A stretch of DNA of 64,000 nucleotides from Stenotrophomonas chelatiphaga (GTDB lineage: Bacteria > Pseudomonadota > Gammaproteobacteria > Xanthomonadales > Xanthomonadaceae), in contig NZ_LDJK01000005.1 of assembly GCF_001431535.1 (NCBI RefSeq), forward strand, positions 1 to 64,000, in the 5' to 3' direction. The position numbers and the translations under genes were made by a program. The notes beneath the pieces were generated by a model, which saw nothing but the letters and a program-made list of their open reading frames with translations, did no database searches and had not been told where the DNA came from. Positions 57,997 to 64,000 of the stretch are shown piece by piece. Positions within the stretch are counted from its first letter, which is position 1; every line of letters begins with the position of its first letter.

Positions 57997-58431
57997 CTAT
58001 TCCCAGCGCTGTGGCCCGTCGCCCTGCGCAGCCAGCATGTCATCCGGGTTGGCCAGCCGGCAGCGCTTCAGCGAAAGACAGCCGCATCCGATGCAGCCGG
58101 TCAACTGGTCACGCAGGAACTGCAGCAGCTGGATGCGCTCATCCAGCTCGGTACGCCAGCGGGCGGACATGCGTGCCCATTCGGCCTTGGTCGGCGTACG
58201 TCCTTCGGGCAGCTCGGCCAACGCCGCACCCACCGCTTCCAGCGGCATGCCCACGCGTTGGGCCACGCGGATCACCGCCAGCCGCCGCAGCACCTCGCGC
58301 GGGAAGCGGCGCTGGTTGCCTGCGTTGCGCAGGCTGCGGATCAGCCCCTTGCGCTCATAGAAGTGCAGCGCGGACACCGCCACGCCGCTGCGCTTGGCCA
58401 CCTCGCCTACACTAAGCTCCTGCGTCGCCAT
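57997..58431 (-). CDS. soxR: Redox-sensing regulator SoxR
   Basis: A 144-aa MerR-family regulator. The N-terminal HTH reads SVGEVAKRSGVAVSALHFYE and is followed by a long dimerisation helix. The [2Fe-2S] cluster site is CIGCGCLSLKRC near residue 120, with the four Cys that define SoxR. Oxidation of the cluster by redox-cycling compounds or superoxide turns it on. It is divergent from an MFS gene, and a SoxR box lies between them. I prefer the ATG at 58431; a GTG one codon upstream is possible. Confidence 0.95.
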   Translation of the reverse strand: MATQELSVGEVAKRSGVAVSALHFYERKGLIRSLRNAGNQRRFPREVLRRLAVIRVAQRVGMPLEAVGAALAELPEGRTPTKAEWARMSARWRTELDERIQLLQFLRDQLTGCIGCGCLSLKRCRLANPDDMLAAQGDGPQRWE

Positions 58432-58438
58432 CACTTGA

Positions 58439-58456
58439 CCTCAACCTTGGTTGAGG
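58439..58456. promoter_or_regulatory. SoxR box in the soxR/MFS divergent promoter
   Basis: CCTCAACC-TT-GGTTGAGG, an 18-bp dyad very close to the enterobacterial SoxR box (CCTCAA...TTGAGG). On the plus strand TTGACC (58435-58440) and GATGCT (58460-58465) are spaced by 19 bases, the overlong spacer typical of MerR/SoxR-activated promoters. This points to activation of the MFS gene by SoxR. Confidence 0.75.
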
Positions 58457-58497
58457 CGCGATGCTGCCGCCTCCGCTTCGCCAATACAAGTGCCTGC

Positions 58498-59856
58498 ATG
58501 AACGCCCCCGCCGCCTCGATCGCTCCACCGGATGATGCTTCCATTCTTTCGCCGCGCTATCGCGCCACTACGCTCGGCATGGTCGCGCTGGTCGCACTGG
58601 TGGCGTTCGAAGCCTTGGCCGTGGCCGCAGCGATGCCCACCGTGGCGCAGGCGCTGGACGGCCTGCGCCTGTACGCCCTCGCCTTCGGCGGTGCACTGGC
58701 GACCAGCGTGATCGGCATGAGCGTGGCCGGTCGCCTGTGCGACCAGCGAGGGCCGGCGCGTCCGCTGTGGTTTGGACTGGGCTTCTTCCTGGCCGGGCTG
58801 GTCGTGGCCGGACTGGCACCGCGCATGGGCGTGCTGGTGGCCGGGCGCCTGCTGCAGGGCGTGGGCATCGGCGCGGTGTCGGTGTCGTTGTACGTGCTGG
58901 TGGCGCGCACCTTCCCCGAAGCATTGCGGCCGAAGGTGTTCGCTGCATTTTCCGCCGGCTGGGTGGTGCCATCGCTGGTCGGCCCGGCGATCAGCGGGCT
59001 GATCGTGCAGTACGTCGGTTGGCGCTGGGTATTCCTGGCGGTCCCGGTGCTGGCCGTGCCGGCCGCGCTGCTGCTGATGCCGGCCTTGCGCGCCAGCGCG
59101 CAGGATCCGCGCACGGACGTGGCGGCACGTCCGGTGGTGCGCTGGGCGATCGGTACTGCGCTTGCCGCGCTGCTGCTTTACCTGGGCGGCCAGCAGCAGG
59201 GAACCGTCGCCGTCGCACTGATGGCAGCGGCGCTGGTGCTGCTCGTTGTCTGCGCCCGCCACCTGCTGCCAGCCGGGACCCTGCGCCTGGGCCGCGGCCT
59301 GCCCAGCGTGATCGCGATGCGTGGCATCGCCGCCTCGGCCTTCTTCGCCGCCGAAGCGTTCCTGCCGCTGCTGCTGCAGCGCGAGCGCGACCTGTCACCG
59401 CTATGGGCCGGCGCCGCGCTGAGCATGGGCGCGCTGGGCTGGTTCTCCGGCTCGTGGATGCAGGGACACCAGCGCCACGGCTGGACCCGCGCACACCTGT
59501 TGCAGGCCGGTGCGTGGATGATGTGCGGCGGCCTGCTGCTGACCTCGCTGACCCTGCAGCAGGGCGTGCCGCTGTTGCTCGCCCTCGCGGGGTGGTCACT
59601 GACCGGGCTGGGCATGGGCCTGATCTACCCCAGCCTGTCGGTGCTCACCTTGTCGATGTCGGCGCCGCACGAACAGGGCGCCAACAGCTCGGCGCTGCAG
59701 CTCAGCGAAGGCGTCGGCGTGGCGACCACGCTGGCGTTGTCGGGCTCGCTGTTCGCGGCCTTCATCGATGGCCGCGAGACGCTGGGCTACCTGCTCTGCT
59801 TCGCCGTGACGCTGCTGCTGGCATTGCTGGCAACGGTCGTCGCGCGGCGGATCTGA
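58498..59856 (+). CDS. MFS drug-efflux-type transporter under SoxR
   Basis: A 452-aa major facilitator with about fourteen hydrophobic segments, a DHA2-like size. The loop after helix 2 has GRLCDQRGPARPLWFG and the motif C-like helix 5 contains GWVVPSLVGPAISGLI, features of proton-driven drug exporters. It starts 66 bases from soxR in the opposite direction, behind a SoxR box. It is likely to export redox-active compounds such as phenazine- or quinone-like toxins (inference from regulation). The ATG at 58498 is preferred; the frame is open far upstream but overlaps soxR. Confidence 0.9.
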   Translation: MNAPAASIAPPDDASILSPRYRATTLGMVALVALVAFEALAVAAAMPTVAQALDGLRLYALAFGGALATSVIGMSVAGRLCDQRGPARPLWFGLGFFLAGLVVAGLAPRMGVLVAGRLLQGVGIGAVSVSLYVLVARTFPEALRPKVFAAFSAGWVVPSLVGPAISGLIVQYVGWRWVFLAVPVLAVPAALLLMPALRASAQDPRTDVAARPVVRWAIGTALAALLLYLGGQQQGTVAVALMAAALVLLVVCARHLLPAGTLRLGRGLPSVIAMRGIAASAFFAAEAFLPLLLQRERDLSPLWAGAALSMGALGWFSGSWMQGHQRHGWTRAHLLQAGAWMMCGGLLLTSLTLQQGVPLLLALAGWSLTGLGMGLIYPSLSVLTLSMSAPHEQGANSSALQLSEGVGVATTLALSGSLFAAFIDGRETLGYLLCFAVTLLLALLATVVARRI

Positions 59857-60007
59857 CCGCAGCGGCTGCTAGGTGTTTTGAATCCGCCGATAGTACGCAA
59901 CGACATACAACCTGCTTCTCGATTGCTTTTCTGCACTCTGGGAGGTCAGCCAAGTTCAGTGCGTCCGTAAATCGCAACCATGCAGGTCCACCGCACAGGA
60001 CATCGCC

Positions 60008-60712
60008 ATGCTTGCCAACGTGTTGCTTTTCTCAGCCGCCCTGGTCCCGCTCCCATTGGTCGGTTACCGCGACCGCATTGTGGAACACCGTGCGGACGGC
60101 GACGTCATACTCCGCACATCCGAGCACTCCGATTTCAATGGAGGCAAGATCCGCCTGGAACAGAAGTTGCGACGGCTCTCGGGACAGCGGTTCTTTATTG
60201 ATTTCAGCGATCAACCCGCTGCCACGAAGATCTATCATGAAGCATTGTGCCTGAAGCAAGGAATGATCCCTAACACATCCACCGGAATCATAGGGGGTGA
60301 AGATGCCATTGCCGCGTGGAATTGTCGCGACGCGCGATCAGTACCGGCCTTGCCTGCCACAGCCGAAGAGATCGAGCTACTCCGCTTGGACCCAGCAGAG
60401 AAGCTGGGCAGGACAACCGACTACTCACTTACTCGAGCTCCGTCTGGCAGTGCCTTTGTAGGGAAGACATTCTTTGCCATCGGAGCAATCAGCGTAAAGA
60501 GCTCTGTTGCTGGAGCAGCCAAGTACGGAGTAAGCGTCGACAACAGGCGCTGCTTCTACGACAACGTTGAGTACTTCTCCAAGCCGTTCGATGGAACAGC
60601 CCAGATAGGCGTCAACTGCATTGGTTACAAACAAGGCTTCCTCACTACTCAGACGCAGGCCTGTGTGCCCCGCGCCTGTGGTGCGAGCGAAGGCACTTAC
60701 GGCATCAGGTAA
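60008..60712 (+). CDS. Orphan secreted protein, lower GC than neighbours
   Basis: A 234-aa protein I cannot place in a family. A short hydrophobic N-terminus (LANVLLFSAALVPLPLVG) may be a signal peptide. The rest is soluble with seven Cys, five of them in the second half (RRCFYD, VNCIGY, ACVPRAC) or near its centre (WNCRD). Base composition and codon use look AT-richer than the surrounding genes (judged by eye), and codons such as ATA and AGA-type choices appear. That hints at horizontal acquisition. AGGA precedes the ATG at 60008. The 151-base gap before it and the 3' SMAG repeat leave it as a single-gene unit. Confidence 0.6.
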   Translation: MLANVLLFSAALVPLPLVGYRDRIVEHRADGDVILRTSEHSDFNGGKIRLEQKLRRLSGQRFFIDFSDQPAATKIYHEALCLKQGMIPNTSTGIIGGEDAIAAWNCRDARSVPALPATAEEIELLRLDPAEKLGRTTDYSLTRAPSGSAFVGKTFFAIGAISVKSSVAGAAKYGVSVDNRRCFYDNVEYFSKPFDGTAQIGVNCIGYKQGFLTTQTQACVPRACGASEGTYGIR

Positions 60713-60728
60713 AGCGGATGGCGGCCCT

Positions 60729-60750
60729 GTGACGACCAAACGGTCGTCAC
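60729..60750. repeat. SMAG-type stem-loop with degenerate copies
   Basis: TGACGACC-AAAC-GGTCGTCA (8-bp stem) 17 bases after the orphan gene, followed by short CACCCATCG repeats to about 60800. It sits at the convergent end with the lipoprotein hydrolase gene. Confidence 0.65.
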
Positions 60751-60828
60751 CCACCCATCGCCAGACACCCATCGTCAGACACCCATCGTCACCCACCAAG
60801 CGCCTGACACCCTGCTCCGGACACCCGC

Positions 60829-62814
60829 TCAGGGCCGTGCGCCCACCTCGTCCACGTCCTCGCGCAGGATGCGGCGGATTTCCAGCACCGCCTGTGGGGT
60901 TTCCTGCACGCTGTGGCCGGAGATGATCACCTTCTCCGACACCGCCCCGTCCAGGTGCGCGCTCCAGTACGGCACCAGTCCGTCATCGGACTGCAGCAGC
61001 GGCACCTCCGGCTTGCGGTGGGCAATGATCGAGTGATATTTCAGCCCCGGCTGGATCGGCAATGAAGCCGCCGCCATCACGAAGGGATCGCTGGATTTGA
61101 GGTTGTCGATGCTGTTGGGCACGCGCAGCTTCTCGCTGCCGCTGCGCTGCGCATCGGCCTGCTGCAGGGTGTTGAACGCATCCTCGAACGACCCCAGGAT
61201 CGTCAGCGGCAGGCGCACCAGGCGCCCGATCAGCCGCCCCACCCGGTTACCGGCGATGTCCGTGCCTTTGTGCGGGGCTGCGATGAAGATCGCCCGTTCC
61301 ACGTTCGGCTGCGGCTGGAACTGCAGCAACGGCCCCAGCTTGGTCTTCACCCGTTGCAGGCGCTCACCCTTCAGCTCATAGCGCGCCATCAGGTCATTCC
61401 ACAGCACATCGCCTGACGAACTGAGCATCAGGCGCCCCAGCACGCCGCCCATGCTGTGGCCGATGAACACCTGGTCCTTGGAGGCGCGCGATTGCCCGCC
61501 CGGATCGAAGTGTTTGAGGGTGCTGTTGAACGCACGCGAGATCTCATAGCGGTTCAGGGCGATCGGTGCATTGGTCGGGTAATACACCTGCCACACCTGG
61601 AACTCACGGCGCAGCTCTTCTTCGCCCATGATCTCATTGGCCACGTTCACCCAGGCCTCGGGACTGCTGCCCAGGCCGTGCAGCATGAAGATGATGCGGC
61701 GGTTCGGATCCCAGGGCTGCATCAGGTAGATGTGCGGTTCCTTGATCCCTTCGGCCATGCCGAACAGGGTGCGCAGGGCCTGCGTGGCGAAGCCGCTCTG
61801 CGCAAGCCACAGCCCGTAGGCGGCGGTGAAATTGCCGGCCAGCGGTACCTGCTGGCCATGCAGGTCCACGCGCTCGGTGGCCTCGGGCGAATACACGTCC
61901 AGCAGCACCTGGCTGGTCTGCAGTACTTCATCCAGCGAATCGCCCTTGAAGCGCAGCAGCGCGGTGGCATTGATCGAAGACATCTCGCTGTACTGCGGCA
62001 CCTCATGCCTGCGCTTGGGTGCCGCACCATCAACCGGGGCATCGGCATCGGGCAGCGGCGTGCTCAACTTCGGCGGGTCCATCACCACCACCAGTTCCGC
62101 GCCGAAGCCATCGCGACGGTAGGTGCTGCGCAGGCCGACGAAACTGATCGTGGCCGCCGACACCAACCGGGTCGGGATGCTGGGCATCGACAGGCGATCG
62201 TAGTCGGAGGTGATCGTCCAGCGCTCACCGGCCACGGGGGCGTTGTAATCCTCGCCTTCCAGCGCGGAGGCGCGCGCCCGCCGGAACACCACCGATGCAG
62301 TCTGTTCGGCGGCGTAGTTGTAATAGTCGCGCACCTGGGTCTGGCGGTCTTCAAAGGCACGGTCGGACGGTGCGCGCCCGCTGAAGAACAGGTACGCATA
62401 GGCGTAGCGGGCCGCTTCCAGCCAGGCATCCACCGCCGCATCGCTCATGGGTTCCTTGTCGGCGTGCTTGGGCTTGGGGCTGAGCGCCAACGCGGTCTGC
62501 ACCCACAGCTCGGACAACGCCGACATGCGCTGTTCGGTACTGATGCCATGGGTATCCAGCAGCGTCCTGCGGCATACCACCACATCCTTGCCACACTGGC
62601 TGGCGTCCAGCCCGACCACGCTCAGCGTTTCCTGCGACGCCGCGCTCAGCTTTCCAGTGGTCAGCACGTCGGACCGCTTGGTGGTCAGGTAGTCCGTGTT
62701 GGCGACCTGCTTCACCGTCACCATCGCGCAGCCACTGCCGATCAGCAGCACGCTGGCTGCCAGCAGCAGGCGCAGGCGGCGCTGCCAGTCCAGGGGGAAT
62801 GCAGCGGCCATCAT
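60829..62814 (-). CDS. Lipoprotein alpha/beta-hydrolase (esterase/lipase)
   Basis: A 661-aa predicted lipoprotein with lipobox GSGC (Cys29). The first half (30-370) is a conserved but unnamed region that contains LWVQTALALSPKPK and YSEMSSINATALLRFKGD. The second half is an alpha/beta hydrolase: FMLHGLGSSPEAW (oxyanion), FIGHSMGGVLGRL with the catalytic Ser, SDDGLVPYWSAHLD with a likely acid Asp, and IISGHSVQETP with a likely His. It resembles large PGAP1-like lipases anchored in the envelope. It overlaps the DUF4105 gene by four bases (ATGA), so the two are coupled and likely act together on lipids or lipoproteins (inference). Confidence 0.82.
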   Translation of the reverse strand: MMAAAFPLDWQRRLRLLLAASVLLIGSGCAMVTVKQVANTDYLTTKRSDVLTTGKLSAASQETLSVVGLDASQCGKDVVVCRRTLLDTHGISTEQRMSALSELWVQTALALSPKPKHADKEPMSDAAVDAWLEAARYAYAYLFFSGRAPSDRAFEDRQTQVRDYYNYAAEQTASVVFRRARASALEGEDYNAPVAGERWTITSDYDRLSMPSIPTRLVSAATISFVGLRSTYRRDGFGAELVVVMDPPKLSTPLPDADAPVDGAAPKRRHEVPQYSEMSSINATALLRFKGDSLDEVLQTSQVLLDVYSPEATERVDLHGQQVPLAGNFTAAYGLWLAQSGFATQALRTLFGMAEGIKEPHIYLMQPWDPNRRIIFMLHGLGSSPEAWVNVANEIMGEEELRREFQVWQVYYPTNAPIALNRYEISRAFNSTLKHFDPGGQSRASKDQVFIGHSMGGVLGRLMLSSSGDVLWNDLMARYELKGERLQRVKTKLGPLLQFQPQPNVERAIFIAAPHKGTDIAGNRVGRLIGRLVRLPLTILGSFEDAFNTLQQADAQRSGSEKLRVPNSIDNLKSSDPFVMAAASLPIQPGLKYHSIIAHRKPEVPLLQSDDGLVPYWSAHLDGAVSEKVIISGHSVQETPQAVLEIRRILREDVDEVGARP

Positions 62815-63824
62815 GGTTGGTCTTCCTGTGCGGTACCGGGAACGCCGCGGCGTATCCAGGCAGAGAAATCATTCTGCGCCTGCGGCTGCAGCGCACGCGC
62901 GGTGATCCGTGCACGTGCCTTCAGCGTGGCGAAGGAATAGCCCGGCGCCAGCGCACCCTGGTCAAAGGCATACTCGTCCAGGTAGCCCGACGCCAGCAGG
63001 CGGTAGTCCAGCGGCAGCCCCGGCGCGATGTGGCGCGCCAGGTCGAACACGATGGTGGTGCAGTTGCTGGTCAGCGTGTTGTAGAACGCAGGAGCGGCAT
63101 CCAGGCTGCGCGCCTGGTCGATGTAGCCGGTGAACAGCGTGCGCAGCTGCGCCTGGCTCAGCGCGTGCAGGCGGTACAGATAGACATCTTCGCCGCGTGC
63201 ATTGGTACGCGTGCGGATGATGTCGGTTTCCTCCGACGCCACCAGGGTCATCTCGAACTTGCGGAAGAAGCCGCCCAGCGCGGAGAACGACTCGCCACGT
63301 TCCTTGCGGATTTCCAGCGAGAACACCAGCTGGCGTCCGTCGGCGAAGCCGAACGACACCAGCGTGTGGGCGATGGCCGGGCCCATCCAGTACGACATCA
63401 CCAGATCGGCCGAGCGCAGCTGCTGCAGGTCGTACTCACGGCGTACCCAGCGTGCGTCGTAGTCCTGTTCGCTGCGCCAGGTGAAATCACGCACGTTGTC
63501 CAACACCACGTGGTGCCCATCAAAGGCGACCACGTGCAGGCGCTCAGCCACGTCATCGGCCCAGACGCGGTCCTGGCTGGGGCTCAGCGCGGTCCACCAC
63601 AGGGCGGCACAGGCCATGCCCAGCACGTAGGCCGATCCCACCCGCCGGTCGGCGCGTCCGCGCGCAACGCGCAGTGCCATCCAGCCCGCAGCGAGCAGCC
63701 AGGCCAGCGCCAGCAGCCCTGCCAGCCATACCGGCCCGGGCATCTGGTAGAACAGCAGCCCGCCGGCCCACAGGGCGCCAAGCAGCATGATGATCGCGAT
63801 CGTCCAACGTCCTGCTGCCTTCAC
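62811..63824 (-). CDS. DUF4105 membrane protein
   Basis: A 337-aa protein. Three hydrophobic segments lie in residues 1-85. The DUF4105 domain follows, with WADDVAERLHVVAF, DGHHVVLDNVRDFTWRSEQD, SYWMGPAIAHTLVSFGF and YNTLTSNCTTIVFDLARH, where the NC pair looks like a papain-type catalytic Cys seen in the Lnb-like members. The domain is predicted to face the periplasm. The start is GTG at 63824 without a clear ribosome site; a later ATG inside the first helix is possible. It overlaps the lipoprotein hydrolase gene by four bases. The reaction is unknown. Confidence 0.85.
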   Translation of the reverse strand: MKAAGRWTIAIIMLLGALWAGGLLFYQMPGPVWLAGLLALAWLLAAGWMALRVARGRADRRVGSAYVLGMACAALWWTALSPSQDRVWADDVAERLHVVAFDGHHVVLDNVRDFTWRSEQDYDARWVRREYDLQQLRSADLVMSYWMGPAIAHTLVSFGFADGRQLVFSLEIRKERGESFSALGGFFRKFEMTLVASEETDIIRTRTNARGEDVYLYRLHALSQAQLRTLFTGYIDQARSLDAAPAFYNTLTSNCTTIVFDLARHIAPGLPLDYRLLASGYLDEYAFDQGALAPGYSFATLKARARITARALQPQAQNDFSAWIRRGVPGTAQEDQP

Positions 63825-63916
63825 TGTGGTGCTGTCACTTCATCCGTGGGGCGCCTAGTTAGCCACAAGCTGCGTCGGGGCGGAATGGATGCCTGTTCAG
63901 GTTGCGCCGGAAGGCG

Positions 63917-63936
63917 CTACGACCAACGGTCGTCAC
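63917..63936 (-). repeat. SMAG-type stem-loop near the right edge
   Basis: CTAC followed by CGACC-AA-CGGTCG-type arms, that is, a GTAG element read on the minus strand with a shortened stem. It lies upstream of the DUF4105 gene in the 161-base stretch 63825-63984, which has no other visible feature. Confidence 0.5.
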
Positions 63937-63984
63937 CCACCGATACCTGGTACACAATGCGGACATCCACGTGGAGCACCCCAT

Positions 63985-64000
63985 GGGCATCAGATCGGTT
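63985..64000 (+). CDS. Possible start of a gene running off the window
   Basis: ATG at 63985 with GGAG six bases upstream opens a frame MGIRS that continues to the edge. Only five codons are visible, so the call rests on the ribosome site and position alone. Confidence 0.3.

Overview
The window is a high-GC gammaproteobacterial chromosome segment, most likely from Stenotrophomonas and probably close to S. rhizophila. Three things point there. An L2-type class A beta-lactamase stands divergent from its LysR regulator AmpR. A fused glucosylglycerol-phosphate phosphatase/synthase (GgpPS) is preceded by a YcaD-type transporter, an arrangement known from S. rhizophila. GTAG-headed stem-loop repeats (SMAG-type REPs) sit in many intergenic spaces. 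Xanthomonad-style gene neighbourhoods (otsB-GH15-otsA, sucCD next to pilSR, pilTU-yggS-proC) agree. No tRNA, rRNA, CRISPR array, prophage or insertion sequence was recognised.

Layout. 1-5.2 kb, minus strand: the start of kup, ruvA, ruvC, yebC, a small alpha/beta hydrolase, a GNAT acetyltransferase and aspS. 5.4-7.2 kb: a secreted DUF3011 protein, a SMAG cluster, a lipoprotein whose C-terminus is written by SMAG DNA, and a small zinc-ribbon protein. 7.4-10.9 kb: the ycaD-ggpPS osmolyte operon. 11.0-12.9 kb: the blaL2/ampR divergon. 13.0-19.4 kb: an ABC-F ATPase, a TonB-dependent receptor and a YbaL-type antiporter. 19.7-24.4 kb: two co-transcribed, atypical metallopeptidases (M28 then M13) that share an unusual N-terminal membrane module. 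24.4-32.8 kb: clpB with a sigma-32 promoter, a glutathione S-transferase, a permease, a perfectly structured 66-nt palindrome, poxB and two small envelope genes. 33.1-39.8 kb: a second TonB receptor, a 48-bp tandem SMAG array and the trehalose operon otsB-GH15-otsA. 39.9-42.6 kb: pgeF, rluD and bamD.

42.7-44.9 kb holds two unrecognised genes that I infer to be diverged paralogs, one of them apparently frame-disrupted. 45.1-48.9 kb: nadE and sucCD. 49.2-54.7 kb: pilSR facing pilUT. 54.8-56.3 kb: yggS-proC. 56.4-59.9 kb: a LysR regulator facing an atypical SDR, and soxR divergent from an MFS pump with a recognisable SoxR box between them. 60.0-64.0 kb: a lower-GC orphan secreted protein, then a lipoprotein esterase overlapping a DUF4105 membrane protein.

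Functional themes. There are two independent compatible-solute loci built on GT20 synthases (glucosylglycerol and trehalose), stress proteins (ClpB, SoxR/MFS, GST), inducible beta-lactam resistance, type IV pilus control and retraction, and basic metabolism. SMAG repeats occupy 7 of the 11 convergent gene ends, which suggests a role in 3'-end formation. The least explained parts are the M28/M13 pair with its shared N-terminal module and the paralog pair at 42.7-44.9 kb.
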